A DNA stretch of 64,000 nt from Sphingobacterium sp. UGAL515B_05 (GCF_033097525.1 NZ_CP109907.1:2418001-2482000), one strand, 5' to 3'. Shown: positions 1-9,182, counted from the first letter of the stretch. Notes: generated from the letters alone by a model not told the origin. Translations and numbers: made by a program.

Positions 1-1
1 A

Positions 2-442
2 TACTTACAGGATCCCGATCGTAGTCAGGATGCTGTGATGCAGATATTTGAAGAACTGATACCGAAGCTTCGTCAATATGAAGTCGATAATTTTAAGAGC
101 TGGTTACACGTTTACAGTAAAAATTATTGCCTTATGCAATTACGTAAGGATAAGCGGACGACGCAGGTTGATATTGAAGACAATTTGTTTGAAAGCGAAC
201 AAAAGCTAAATGATACCAGTGAAGCGAAGTGGGAAGAAAAGGATTTCGAGAAACTGGAAGGCTGTATGCAAACTTTAAATCGCGAACAAGAGGAATGTGT
301 ACGTTTGTTCTATCTCGAGCAAAAATGTTATAAAGATATTTCAGATTTGACTGGATATGACTTGAATAAGGTCAAAAGTGCCATTCAAAATGGAAAGCGC
401 AATCTGAAAATCTGTATGGAAAGGAAAGAAAATGGAAAATAA
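2..442 (+). CDS. RNA polymerase sigma-70 family (ECF-like) factor, 5'-truncated by the window edge
   Basis: The reading frame is open from the left edge of the window (YLQDPDRSQDAVMQIFEE...), so this is the C-terminal 146 residues of a longer gene; the GTG/ATG near base 35 is internal. The visible part has the end of sigma region 2 (the DAVMQIFE helix) and a complete region 4 helix-turn-helix (LNREQEECVRLFYLEQ, then YKDISDLTGY and KVKSAIQNGKRNLK). Such short sigma factors usually direct transcription of small stress or envelope regulons. The gene overlaps the downstream membrane protein gene by 11 bp, as expected of a sigma/anti-sigma pair. Its target genes cannot be read from this window. 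Confidence 0.85.
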   Translation, partial: YLQDPDRSQDAVMQIFEELIPKLRQYEVDNFKSWLHVYSKNYCLMQLRKDKRTTQVDIEDNLFESEQKLNDTSEAKWEEKDFEKLEGCMQTLNREQEECVRLFYLEQKCYKDISDLTGYDLNKVKSAIQNGKRNLKICMERKENGK

Positions 443-1139
443 TTATCAGTTATCAAGGATCCATAATTACATCCATGGTTTGATGAGTAAGGAGGAGATG
501 TTTCAGTTGGAACGTGAAGCGTTGGAAGACCCCTTTTTACAAGATGCCATCGATGGTTACCGATTACAAAATGGGGTGGATGCCCGGCAATTGAGCCTGT
601 TGCAACAGCGCCTCAATCGTAGGGTGGAAGATACTGTTGCAACAAGACACGCCCAGTATTTCACATGGCAGCGTTTGGCCATAGGTGCTACCGCAGGTGT
701 ACTGTTTGTGACTTTATTGGCCCTGCTATATTTTAAACATTTTAGCGGTAAAGCTGAGCGTACAACGGATGTAGAATTAAGTGAACCTGAAAACAGGGTA
801 TCTGTTCAACCTTTGCTGGACGGGGGGGATGCAACACCCCGCGAAGGATGGAAAACCTTTGAACAGTACCTCAATCAGAAGTATGGAGCGCCTGCAGGAG
901 GTGGCGAAATTATTGTCAATTTTACGGTCGATAAAAATGGAGTGCCCAATGATATTAGTGCCGAAGGGCAACCCGATCAGTCACTCTTTAATGAAACGGT
1001 TCGCCTGCTACAGAACGGACCAAAATGGCAGGGAACAAAAGGACGTTTAAAGATTGTTTTCCCTGCCAAAGTGGAAAATAATCCAACACAAGCAGCTGTC
1101 ATTAAACCTCCGCATTGTTTTGGAATTGAAAAAAAATAA
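432..1139 (+). CDS. Anti-sigma-factor-like membrane protein with TonB-like C-terminal domain
   Basis: A 235-residue protein translated in a frame overlapping the end of the sigma factor gene. The N-terminal 70 residues are predicted cytoplasmic and contain the EREALEDPFLQDAIDGY motif seen in Bacteroidota proteins encoded next to ECF sigma factors. One transmembrane helix lies at about residues 82-101. The periplasmic part (about 139-235: FEQYLNQKYGAP..., IIVNFTVDKNGVP) resembles a TonB/energy-transducer C-terminal domain. Inference: it sequesters the upstream sigma factor and senses an envelope signal. There is no zinc-finger cysteine motif, so the anti-sigma role rests on position and family resemblance. 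Start ATG at 432 has a purine-rich stretch (AGGAAAG) just upstream. Confidence 0.7.
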   Translation: MENNYQLSRIHNYIHGLMSKEEMFQLEREALEDPFLQDAIDGYRLQNGVDARQLSLLQQRLNRRVEDTVATRHAQYFTWQRLAIGATAGVLFVTLLALLYFKHFSGKAERTTDVELSEPENRVSVQPLLDGGDATPREGWKTFEQYLNQKYGAPAGGGEIIVNFTVDKNGVPNDISAEGQPDQSLFNETVRLLQNGPKWQGTKGRLKIVFPAKVENNPTQAAVIKPPHCFGIEKK

Positions 1140-1151
1140 AAGTGATCTGAT

Positions 1152-1200
1152 AAAAGCAGCGAGCCATTTCTTTTATAGGAAATGGCTCGCCGCTCTTTTA
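1152..1200. terminator. Bidirectional rho-independent terminator
   Basis: A perfect 12-bp stem (GCGAGCCATTTC at 1159-1170 with its complement at 1179-1190) and an 8-nt loop, flanked by AAAAGC on the left and GCTCTTTT on the right. It lies between two convergent genes and can serve both. Confidence 0.85.
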
Positions 1201-1215
1201 TAGGGTCTGAATTAC

Positions 1216-4200
1216 TTAAAATGCATATCTCAGGCCCAGCTGTACTTGATAAGGATTACCATTTAAGTTAGATACGCCAACGCCGGAACTCATATTATAA
1301 ACATATTGTTGATTCGCTGCATCAAAGCTTTTGATGGCATATAGATTCTGTTTACCCAGATTGTGTCCTACACCCCAAGTTTTTTTCAAAAGGTTGGCTA
1401 CATTGAAAATGTCTATTGAAGCTTCAATGCCATGTTTCTTGTAAACTTTTAGATTTTTGGCCAAATGCAGGTCAAATACGCCATAAAAACCGTTGATGCC
1501 TCCGTTACGTTCGGCTATGCGGTCGAGGTTTCCATTGATGTATTTTTTGATGCTCTGCTCTGCATTTGGATCATCTAAAATAGCTTGAATGCCGGTTTTG
1601 ATGTAATCGGGTGTATTTTTGTTATTTGGATCGTATACGAAGGCAAGATCGTTGGAATTTACAAAATCACCATTAACATTTCCATTGACTGCTAAAGAAT
1701 AGCGTGTTCCTGCAATTCCGCTGAAACGTAAACCCATCGAAACACCCCATAACGATGGCATGGTACCATAAAAGACGACTTTATGGCGGAATTGATTGTC
1801 CGAATATGTCATCGTACTCAAGTCGCGAGGATCATCTTTGACCATCAGAGAAAGGGTGGCCGAGTTGGCAACATTACCGTTATAGGAGGTATTGTCTTTT
1901 GTATCGTTCCAGGTGTAAGACATCGTGATCTGACCGTCTTTATAATAACGATAGGTAGCATCCAACACAACTGTATAAGAATTATTTTTCCCTTCACTGT
2001 TCATTTCCAGTACCCGGCCTATTTGTTTGGTTTTGCGGCTATTGGTCCAGTTGGCGGCACCATTTGTCGTGTTGATGCTCGATGCTGGAACATACACCCC
2101 ACGGTTACCTTCGGCAGTCAGCCTAAAATAAGGGTCCTCTACCATATTGCGATCTACATACATATAATTGTTGCGTCCCCAAGTTCCGTAAGCACTTAAC
2201 CCGATACGTAATGAAGGGGTGAAAAAGTGATTGATGGAAACATTGGCTTTATATACCGTCGGCACTTTCACATCCTTGCTATTGGTATTGATGGTGACAA
2301 GTTTTTCGATCTTTGGGTTGTCCAACAATTCACGTCCCGGAGCTGTATCGGGATCCTTACGATATCCTGCAAAATTTGGCTTGGGAATTAAGGTCGGGTC
2401 AGTAATATCTACACCGGCAATGCGTGAACCATCAAACAACATATTGTTTAACATAGAATAGGGGTTGAGGGCCGAACCGAATATACCAGCGCCAAAACGG
2501 ATGATATTTTTCTTTTCTTCATTGATATCCCAGTTGAACTGCACACGGGGCTGTATCTGAAAAGTGTTGATCCCATTATCGGTCGAGAGACCCAGTTCGT
2601 CATAGACCGTTTGGTTGAATGTTGCCTTCTTTAGGTATTTCGTGTTGTCTAGACGTAGGCCGCCGACAACATCAAGACCTCTGGCGATTTTAGCTTCCAT
2701 CTGTCCATAAAGACCTACAGCCAGATTGTTGACCAAGGTGTTTTCTTTGTCGGTCATATATACATCACGGGCATAGCGATAAGGAGTCAGGTTGTCGAAA
2801 TTTTGTAAACCGGTAAAATAAAAACGGCCATTCATTTCGCTGCCGTAGCGGAAGTCCATGTTGGTATACATGACATCTGCACCGAAGGTATATTTGATTT
2901 TATCTGTATTATAATATAGGTTGTTGACCAATTGTAACATATTTCCGTTGAACCATTCTGGCGCATAACGCTGCCCACCAAGCTGTATTGAATTGGTATA
3001 TTTATTTGTACCGTCTACAGATTGAACGGATTCAACGATGGCACGCGGAATACTGTGTGATTGATCAAATCCAGCAACATTATGTTGTGCTTCTGAACGT
3101 TCATAGAAATGTTGTATCTTCAAATCGTTGGTCAGTTTGGAGTTGATAGACGTCCGCAAGGAGGCCATGAGGCTATTGTTTATGTACCTTCTGTTGGTAT
3201 AAGATTCAAAAGCATTGATCCCTGTATTGTCCCCTTCCTGTTGATTGTCCATGTCGTAGACAAAGTTATTACGGATTGTCAATAGGTTTTTATCGTTCAA
3301 CTGCCAGTCAATGCGGGCAAAGGCAGCATCGGTCTTTTTCTTTTTGTCGAAAGAACCAAACAGACGATCGGCACTAGCGCCATATTTGCCCACTGCAATG
3401 CGGGTAAATTCATCTAAAGTAGCCTGCGTTACTTTGTAACGTGCAATATCTTCCGTTGTTTGAATATCAGCGATCTGAAGTGGGCGGGTATCCATCTGAC
3501 GGTCCCAGGTTACAAAGAAATGGGCTTTGTCCTTGATGATTGGCCCACCCAAAGAGAATCCATATTGATAGGTGGAAAATTTTTGTTTACGTGCCGTTCC
3601 ATTCAGGTTGTACTTGCTCGAAAGCCAGCCTGCACGAGCAAAAGTGAACGCACTTCCTGTTAAAGTATTTGTACCTGATTTGGTTACTGTGGTAATACTG
3701 CCGCCACCGCTGCGGCCGAACGTAACATCGTAGTCATTGGTCACTACTTTGAATTCCCGGATTGCTTCCATGGAGATTGAATAGGCACCACCGCTGTTCC
3801 CGCCGGCGACTGTACTGCGTGAATTCATGCCGTCTACCGTAAAATTGGTCGAGGAAGCTCGCTGTCCAGCTAGATTTGTTCCACTGCTAACAGGGGATAA
3901 GTCAATTAACGAGGAGAAATTACGTCCATTTACAGGCATTTTTTTGAGATCATTGGCGGTAATGGCTGTAGATGCCCCCAATGTCTTGATCTTGTTTTTT
4001 AGATCAGCTGCAGTGCCCTGAACGATGACTTCATCCAATTTATTTTCGGCTGATGATAAGGTAAAATCGACATTGAGTTCGTCACCATAGCTTAATTTAT
4101 AGTCGGTCTTTTTTTGTTCGGCATAGCCAACATGGTTTACCGATATGCTGTACGGTGACCCTAAGGGTAGTTGTGGAAAGGTATAAATACCGTTTTGGTT

Positions 4201-4389
4201 TGTCAGTGTTGTTTGTTTAAACCCGGTAGATTCGTTTTTTACCGATACGGACGTCCCTTTTACAGGGCCGTTGTTGTCCATGATACGACCTGTAATGGTT
4301 GCCTCGGTACCCTGAGCCCAGCTGTTGGTTGGAATTTGAAAAAATGTAATGATGGTTAATGAGATTAACCAAATGATGTGTCTTTGCAT
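1216..4389 (-). CDS. TonB-dependent receptor, Oar-like, with carboxypeptidase-regulatory-like domain
   Basis: Outer-membrane receptor of 1057 residues. The ATG at 4389 is chosen over an upstream in-frame start at 4425 because it puts the signal peptide (MQRHIIWLISL..., ending near NSWAQG) at the N-terminus. Next come a carboxypeptidase-regulatory-like beta-sandwich (TITGRIMDNNGPVKGTSV, to about residue 110), a plug domain with VNGRNFSSLIDLSPV and the Oar-type motif GGSITTVTKSGTN, and a long beta-barrel ending in ...QVQLGLRYAF with a terminal aromatic residue. No SusD partner is adjacent, so it is probably a stand-alone receptor; the substrate is unknown. Convergent with the sigma/anti-sigma pair, divergent from the AAA ATPase gene. 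Confidence 0.88.
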   Translation of the reverse strand: MQRHIIWLISLTIITFFQIPTNSWAQGTEATITGRIMDNNGPVKGTSVSVKNESTGFKQTTLTNQNGIYTFPQLPLGSPYSISVNHVGYAEQKKTDYKLSYGDELNVDFTLSSAENKLDEVIVQGTAADLKNKIKTLGASTAITANDLKKMPVNGRNFSSLIDLSPVSSGTNLAGQRASSTNFTVDGMNSRSTVAGGNSGGAYSISMEAIREFKVVTNDYDVTFGRSGGGSITTVTKSGTNTLTGSAFTFARAGWLSSKYNLNGTARKQKFSTYQYGFSLGGPIIKDKAHFFVTWDRQMDTRPLQIADIQTTEDIARYKVTQATLDEFTRIAVGKYGASADRLFGSFDKKKKTDAAFARIDWQLNDKNLLTIRNNFVYDMDNQQEGDNTGINAFESYTNRRYINNSLMASLRTSINSKLTNDLKIQHFYERSEAQHNVAGFDQSHSIPRAIVESVQSVDGTNKYTNSIQLGGQRYAPEWFNGNMLQLVNNLYYNTDKIKYTFGADVMYTNMDFRYGSEMNGRFYFTGLQNFDNLTPYRYARDVYMTDKENTLVNNLAVGLYGQMEAKIARGLDVVGGLRLDNTKYLKKATFNQTVYDELGLSTDNGINTFQIQPRVQFNWDINEEKKNIIRFGAGIFGSALNPYSMLNNMLFDGSRIAGVDITDPTLIPKPNFAGYRKDPDTAPGRELLDNPKIEKLVTINTNSKDVKVPTVYKANVSINHFFTPSLRIGLSAYGTWGRNNYMYVDRNMVEDPYFRLTAEGNRGVYVPASSINTTNGAANWTNSRKTKQIGRVLEMNSEGKNNSYTVVLDATYRYYKDGQITMSYTWNDTKDNTSYNGNVANSATLSLMVKDDPRDLSTMTYSDNQFRHKVVFYGTMPSLWGVSMGLRFSGIAGTRYSLAVNGNVNGDFVNSNDLAFVYDPNNKNTPDYIKTGIQAILDDPNAEQSIKKYINGNLDRIAERNGGINGFYGVFDLHLAKNLKVYKKHGIEASIDIFNVANLLKKTWGVGHNLGKQNLYAIKSFDAANQQYVYNMSSGVGVSNLNGNPYQVQLGLRYAF

Positions 4390-4701
4390 AATAATTTCAC
4401 TTTTTAGTTGATTAGTGTCTGTCACAAGTATGTTGCGAAATTATCCCTGCAAGATTGTTAAATGGTTAAGGGTGCATTATTAAATATTTAATAAAAATGG
4501 ATTTTAGCTGCCTATTGCGTATAATTAATTAACCTATACACAGAACGGGCGGCTCGGAAGAATCCGAGCCATTTACTATTAGAATATCTTTAAATAGATA
4601 AATATATGTTGTTTTTGTTCAGTGCAGTGAACGATTTTTTATATTTTTGTTTTTTATAATAAACAAAATAGATATTTTTCAAACAACATAAACGATATCA
4701 C
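4390..4701. other. Divergent intergenic region with hairpin and promoter-like motif
   Basis: This 312-bp AT-rich spacer separates the receptor and ATPase genes. It contains a perfect 8-bp hairpin (GGCTCGGA at 4551-4558, AGAA loop, TCCGAGCC at 4563-4570) without a T-tract. A TATTTTTG at 4642-4649 fits the Bacteroidota -7 element for the plus-strand gene; TTTG at 4614-4617 is a weak -33 candidate with a spacer of 24, longer than usual. Confidence 0.35.
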
Positions 4702-5898
4702 ATGGAAGAACTAGTTCAACAATTTAAACGACGTATACGGTTTGTGGATATGAATTTTGTGCGAAATATAATGTATGAAATTAATTGGTCCGCTCGTTTA
4801 ATTGGAATTAAAGGAGCAAGGGGAATCGGTAAGACGACCTTATTGCTTCAATACATTAAGCTAAATTTGTTCGACAGGTTGGACGAAGTGCTTTATGTCA
4901 GTTTGGATGCAGTGTGGTTCAATAATAGGTCTTTGCTGGATTTAGTATATGAATTCGATCAAAAAGGAGGAAAGTATCTATTTTTGGATGAAGTACATAA
5001 ATATGAAGGCTGGGCCCAAATATTAAAAAATATTTACGACGACTACCCCGAGATGAAGATCATCTTTACTGGCTCCTCCCTTTTAGAAATTTTGAATGCC
5101 CGTACTGATTTAAGTCGTAGGGCAGTAGTTTACAAAATGCAGGGATTTTCCTTTCGTGAATTTCTTTCATTGGAAACAAAAACTACTTTCCCAATATTTA
5201 GCCTGGATCAAATTTTAGAAGAGCATAGCAAAGTGGACTATAAAATCAATGCCATGGTTAAACCTTTTCTGTATTTTGAGAAATATTTGAAATATGGGTA
5301 TTATCCTTATTACCGAGAACAGCTTGATTTATATGAGATGCGAGTAATGGAGGTCATTAATATGATTCTGGAAATTGAATTGCCGCTCTTACGAAATGTA
5401 GATATCGCTTATGTTACTAAGATTAAGCAATTGCTTGTTATCATTGCTGAATCTGTCCCTTTTGTGCCTAACATCAGTAAGCTCAGTGAAAAGATTGGTA
5501 TTAGCCGGACAACTCTGTTATCTTATCTCTACTATTTGGATGAAATTAGTTTAACGCATAATCTCTATAAAGTGGGTGAAGGTATAAGTCAGTTACAAAA
5601 ACCATCGAAAATTTTTCTAGACAATACCAACCTTTCCTTCTTATTTGCACATGAAAATGTTAACCCTGGAAATCTAAGGGAAACATTTTTTGTTAACCAA
5701 CTTGCATTTCAACATCAGGTGAACTATGCAGAGCAAGGAGATTTTATTGTCGATGAAAAGTACACCTTTGAGGTAGGAGGGAGAGACAAGTCCAATAAAC
5801 AAATTAAAGGAATGAACAATGCCTACATTGCAGCAGATGGTATCGAATTTGGTCATCAAAATAAGGTCCCGCTATGGTTGTTTGGCTTTTTATATTAA
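4702..5898 (+). CDS. AAA family ATPase (AAA_14 / DUF4143 type)
   Basis: A 398-residue protein with Walker A GARGIGKT at residues 38-45, Walker B YLFLDEVHKY at about 92-101 and a sensor-like IIFTGSS at about 120-126. The C-terminal half has a winged-helix-like segment (KLSEKIGISRTTLLSYLYYL) and a nuclease-like beta region (FIVDEKYTFEVGGRDKSNKQ) typical of the DUF4143 part of this family. These ATPases are widespread, often horizontally acquired, and have no settled biochemical function. It stands alone with no toxin, transposase or repeat next to it. The E, D and K residues late in the protein resemble a PD-(D/E)XK arrangement, but this is only suggestive. Confidence 0.8.
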   Translation: MEELVQQFKRRIRFVDMNFVRNIMYEINWSARLIGIKGARGIGKTTLLLQYIKLNLFDRLDEVLYVSLDAVWFNNRSLLDLVYEFDQKGGKYLFLDEVHKYEGWAQILKNIYDDYPEMKIIFTGSSLLEILNARTDLSRRAVVYKMQGFSFREFLSLETKTTFPIFSLDQILEEHSKVDYKINAMVKPFLYFEKYLKYGYYPYYREQLDLYEMRVMEVINMILEIELPLLRNVDIAYVTKIKQLLVIIAESVPFVPNISKLSEKIGISRTTLLSYLYYLDEISLTHNLYKVGEGISQLQKPSKIFLDNTNLSFLFAHENVNPGNLRETFFVNQLAFQHQVNYAEQGDFIVDEKYTFEVGGRDKSNKQIKGMNNAYIAADGIEFGHQNKVPLWLFGFLY

Positions 5899-5926
5899 TA
5901 GCATACTATTTGATACAAATGGTAGC

Positions 5927-5968
5927 AAGAAAAAATCAAAAGCGGCCTAGTAGTGTGGCTAGACCGCT
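5927..5968 (-). terminator. Terminator for the nitroreductase gene
   Basis: Stem AGCGGcCTAG / CTAGaCCGCT (5941-5950 and 5959-5968) with one mismatch and an 8-nt loop. On the minus strand it is followed by a T-rich run (complement of 5929-5940). It lies between two convergent genes. Confidence 0.65.
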
Positions 5969-5988
5969 CTGTATTTCTATATAGAGAT

Positions 5989-6552
5989 TTACTCTTCCCA
6001 ACGAATTTTATCTGCAATAGGGGTACGGATAGGTTCACGCGCCTCAGATTGGTGGTGTCCTAAGTAAAATAGACCGATACATTTTTGATTTTCTTCGAGA
6101 TTTAAGAAACCACCCAAGTGATTGATTAAACCTGGAGTCGCCCAGTATCCACCAATATTTAGCGAGTGTGCAGCCAACCACATGTTTTCAACTGCAGCAG
6201 CTGTACAAGCCAATTCTTCCCATTCAGGAACTTCACCCGTATAATTGACAACAATCGCAATGGCAACGTTCGATTGTGTTGCTTTTTTGCCCATTGTTAT
6301 TTCTGTTGCTTCAGTATATTTCTCTGTGGGTGTTACTGACTTGTAGATACGTGATAATTCGGTGCCCAAACGTTCTAGTCCCTCTTTGCGGAAGATCACA
6401 AAACGCCAAGGTTGTGTTCTTTTGTGTGTTGGAGCAGCATTGGCCGCTTCCAAGATACTCAAGATATCTTCTTTACTGACTTCTTCTTCAGTAAAGGAAG
6501 CTTGAAATACGGATCTTCTGTAGTGTATTGCTTTTAATACGTCGTTTTTCAT
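5989..6552 (-). CDS. Nitroreductase family protein
   Basis: An FMN-dependent oxidoreductase of 187 residues, the usual length of the compact YdjA-like branch. It shows the N-terminal phosphate-binding RRSVFQ motif, NAAPTHKRTQPWRFV, and late glycine-rich GYWATPG and IGLFYLGH segments typical of FMN binding. The family reduces nitroaromatics, quinones or enones with NAD(P)H; the natural substrate cannot be assigned. It sits 17 bp downstream of the peptidase T gene on the same strand and is probably co-transcribed with it. Confidence 0.9.
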   Translation of the reverse strand: MKNDVLKAIHYRRSVFQASFTEEEVSKEDILSILEAANAAPTHKRTQPWRFVIFRKEGLERLGTELSRIYKSVTPTEKYTEATEITMGKKATQSNVAIAIVVNYTGEVPEWEELACTAAAVENMWLAAHSLNIGGYWATPGLINHLGGFLNLEENQKCIGLFYLGHHQSEAREPIRTPIADKIRWEE

Positions 6553-6569
6553 TATAATTTATTTTTCCT

Positions 6570-7832
6570 TTATGCTTTTTCTTCCCATAAAGATACAACA
6601 TGCAAAATTGTTTTGACGGCTTTTTCCATATCTTGTACAGCTACCCACTCTTGTTTTCCGTGGAAAGCATGCCCTCCAGCAAAAATATTTGGACAAGGTA
6701 ATCCCATAAACGAAAGGCGGGAGCCATCTGTTCCACCGCGGATACTTCTTCTTTCGGCCACCATTCCTGCACGGTTGATGGCTTCCATGCCGATTTCCAT
6801 AATTTCAGGATGCTGATCCAGCACTTCTTTCATATTACGGTATTGTTCTTTTACGACAAAAGTATAGGTACAGTTTGGATATTGTTCGACAATCGATTTT
6901 GCGATGCCTTCCAGCTCATCTTCATGTTTCTTTAGATTGGCTGTAACGTGATCGCGTACGATAAATTGAATTTCAGCTTTTTCCACAGATCCACTGATAT
7001 GAACAGGGTGTACAAAGCCGTCTTTTTTGTTGGTGCTTTCAGGTGAAAGTCGATCTTTTGGTAGTGCATCAATTACCGCACTGGCGATTTTGATGGCACT
7101 TTGCATTTTACCCTTAGCAAAGCCCGGATGTACGGATACACCATGAATCGTCAATGTAGCTCCATCCGCTGAAAATGTTTCATCCTCAATGGTTCCCGCT
7201 TTTTCGCCATCCATTGTATAAGCAAAATCTGCTGCTAAACGTTTCAAATCTGCTTTATCCACACCTCTGCCAATCTCCTCATCTGGTGTGAAAAGAATTT
7301 TGATATCGCCATGTTTGATTTCAGGATGTTTCATCAATAAACGGGCAGCATCCATGATTTCGGCCACACCTGCTTTGTCATCTGCACCCAACAAAGTGGT
7401 GCCACTCGCTGTAATGATATCATTGCCAATTTGATTGGCTAGATCGGGATGTTCGGCGTATTTGATGATAATACTCTTGTCGTCAGGAAGCACAAGATCC
7501 TGGCCCTGATAATTAGGGTGAACCAGTGGTTTAACATCTTTTCCAGAAGAGTCCGGAGATGTATCCATATGAGAACAGAAGCAGATAACAGGAACCTGCT
7601 TTGTAGTATTGGATGGAATAGTTGCATAGATATAGCCATTTTCATCCATTGCCGCGTCCGAAATACCCAACTCCAGCAACTCCGCTACAAGTAACTTTCC
7701 AAGGTTCTTTTGCTTTTCCGTAGAAGGACATGTTGGTGAATTTGCATCAGATTGTGTGTCAATCTGTACATAGCGTTGAAATCTTTCGGATACCGAAAAA
7801 TCACGTATGTTGTTGATCTCAAATGTGCTCAT
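6570..7832 (-). CDS. pepT: Peptidase T (tripeptidase, M20B)
   Basis: A cytoplasmic zinc aminotripeptidase of 420 residues, close to the family's roughly 410. Metal and catalytic motifs are present in order: SHMDTSPD (His88, Asp90), LGADDKAG, FTPDEEIGRG (catalytic Glu pair), YTMDGE, and near the C-terminus GGTDGSRLSFMG with GGHAFHGKQEW. It removes N-terminal residues from tripeptides during peptide use. A canonical Bacteroidota promoter lies 32 bp upstream. The nitroreductase gene follows at 17 bp. Confidence 0.96.
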   Translation of the reverse strand: MSTFEINNIRDFSVSERFQRYVQIDTQSDANSPTCPSTEKQKNLGKLLVAELLELGISDAAMDENGYIYATIPSNTTKQVPVICFCSHMDTSPDSSGKDVKPLVHPNYQGQDLVLPDDKSIIIKYAEHPDLANQIGNDIITASGTTLLGADDKAGVAEIMDAARLLMKHPEIKHGDIKILFTPDEEIGRGVDKADLKRLAADFAYTMDGEKAGTIEDETFSADGATLTIHGVSVHPGFAKGKMQSAIKIASAVIDALPKDRLSPESTNKKDGFVHPVHISGSVEKAEIQFIVRDHVTANLKKHEDELEGIAKSIVEQYPNCTYTFVVKEQYRNMKEVLDQHPEIMEIGMEAINRAGMVAERRSIRGGTDGSRLSFMGLPCPNIFAGGHAFHGKQEWVAVQDMEKAVKTILHVVSLWEEKA

Positions 7833-7863
7833 TTTCTAATAGCCTTAATGTGATAAGGGTGGT

Positions 7864-7894
7864 CAAACTTAGATAAATTGCTTTTTATTTGCAA
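7864..7894 (-). promoter_or_regulatory. Promoter of pepT
   Basis: On the minus strand, TTG (complement of 7892-7894), a 20-bp spacer and TAAGTTTG (complement of 7864-7871). This is an exact match to the Bacteroidota housekeeping sigma pattern TTG-N20-TAnnTTTG, placed about 31 bp before the start codon. Confidence 0.7.
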
Positions 7895-8021
7895 TTTAAT
7901 TTGGTTGCATTTACAAACAATTTGTCCCTACTCCAAGGGTTTAATTCTATTTGTAAACAAACTGACAATAACTGAAACGTATAGAAGGGGGACGATCCTA
8001 ATTCCCGCTGAAAGGAATTTA

Positions 8022-8073
8022 TTGTTATCTATAATTTTTTGCTATCTATAATTTATTGCTACATATAATGTGC
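8022..8073. repeat. Short AT-rich tandem repeat
   Basis: Three imperfect copies of a 17-18-bp unit (about TGCTATCTATAATTTAT) lie in tandem; the third copy is degenerate (TGCTACATATAATGTGC). They sit in the 364-bp gap between pepT and the DUF4197 gene. Apart from the pepT promoter and the terminator at 8143-8185 I see nothing else in that gap. Confidence 0.55.
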
Positions 8074-8142
8074 AGTAGCGCTTTTGAACAGTAAAGTTTT
8101 ACCCTTAGCTATGTGAAAAAGAAATCTTGGATGATCCCACAT

Positions 8143-8185
8143 CAAAAAAAAGACCTATCAAATCGTTGACAGGTCCTCTTTTTAT
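8143..8185 (-). terminator. Terminator of the DUF4197 gene
   Basis: Stem GACCTGTCAA / TTGATAGGTC (one G-T pair) read on the minus strand, followed by an eight-T run (complement of 8144-8151). A T-tract also follows on the plus side. Confidence 0.8.
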
Positions 8186-8196
8186 TGTATCGTTCT

Positions 8197-9015
8197 CTAT
8201 TTCTTTTCGTCTGCGTAACCAAATACTTTCTGTAAAATATTGGTATTTCTACTGCCACCTATGTTCTGCCTAATTTTTGACTCCTGGTCGGCAACTTTGA
8301 TGAACAGGCCGTCTATCGCTTTCTGTGTAACATAGGCAGTAAGATTTGTCTCCACTTTATTGCCTAAAGGGAGGTTGTTATAAGCTGAGGTCAATTGTGT
8401 CCAATACTGGTCCACATTGTTTGCACCCATGGCAGATTTGATAACTGGACTAAATTTGTTCGTTAATTCTGTCGATGTATTTGTTTTAAAAAACGTTGTC
8501 GCGGCGTCTTCTTTGCTGCCTAGAAGAATATTGGTCGCATCTGTAATTGTCATCTTCGAAAGTGCATTGACAAATACGGGTGCAGCCTCTTTAACGGCTC
8601 CCTCAGCAGCTCTGTTCATGCTCTGAATAAACTGATCGCATAATTTTCCCATACCAACAGCACGAAGTGTTTTTTCTACTTTCTGTGCTTCGGCAGGCAT
8701 CAAAATCTTTACTGCCGCATCACCCAAAAAACCATCCTTTTTGGCTAAAGATTCGATACTCAGATTTAAACCATTGCTTAAAGCCTGTTTGATCCCCAAT
8801 GAAGCATCTTTGTTGGATAAAGACGTCAAGGTATTGGATTTTGATGCTGTTGCTTTCGTGTTTGATGCTGTGGTCGTTTTAGTACTGTCAGTTTGGCCCT
8901 GATTTGCTTTTGTCAATGTTTCACTGATTTTCTTAAAAATCTGCGCTTCACTTGCATTGGAATAAAGTAGTCCTGAGACAAATAGTGTGCAATATAATAG
9001 TGGAAATTTCATCAT
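8197..9015 (-). CDS. DUF4197 domain-containing exported protein
   Basis: A 272-residue protein with a signal peptide (MKFPLLYCTLFVSGLLYSNASEAQ). After a Thr/Ser/Lys-rich linker (about 35-65) comes a DUF4197 region: LGIKQALSNGLNLSIESLAKKDGFLGDAAVKI, a helical middle, TDATNILLG and a C-terminal VTQKAIDGLFIKVADQESKIR. The family has no established function. Tandem ATG codons at 9015 and 9012 cannot be told apart. A TAATTTTG motif just upstream may be its -7 element. Flanked by terminators at both ends, it appears to be a single-gene unit. Confidence 0.88.
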   Translation of the reverse strand: MMKFPLLYCTLFVSGLLYSNASEAQIFKKISETLTKANQGQTDSTKTTTASNTKATASKSNTLTSLSNKDASLGIKQALSNGLNLSIESLAKKDGFLGDAAVKILMPAEAQKVEKTLRAVGMGKLCDQFIQSMNRAAEGAVKEAAPVFVNALSKMTITDATNILLGSKEDAATTFFKTNTSTELTNKFSPVIKSAMGANNVDQYWTQLTSAYNNLPLGNKVETNLTAYVTQKAIDGLFIKVADQESKIRQNIGGSRNTNILQKVFGYADEKK

Positions 9016-9182
9016 GTTATTGTTTTGTTGTCAAAATTAAACATATCGACTGTTAATTTATGTGAAAGTTTAAAGCAATTGCTAGGAACCATAGCTATTG
9101 TAAAGAATCGTAGCAGATGCGCTACATTGTGCTGAATCGCTATCCCAGATGCGGTATAAATAAAAAGCTGTTCCACAAAATA

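Noticed and set aside
781..1050. 89-codon frame inside the anti-sigma-like gene
   Set aside because: Out-of-frame shadow of a gene with coherent domains; no independent support.
4551..4570. Terminator between the receptor and ATPase genes
   Set aside because: The hairpin is perfect but lacks a T-tract on either strand and sits between divergent genes, where no terminator is needed.
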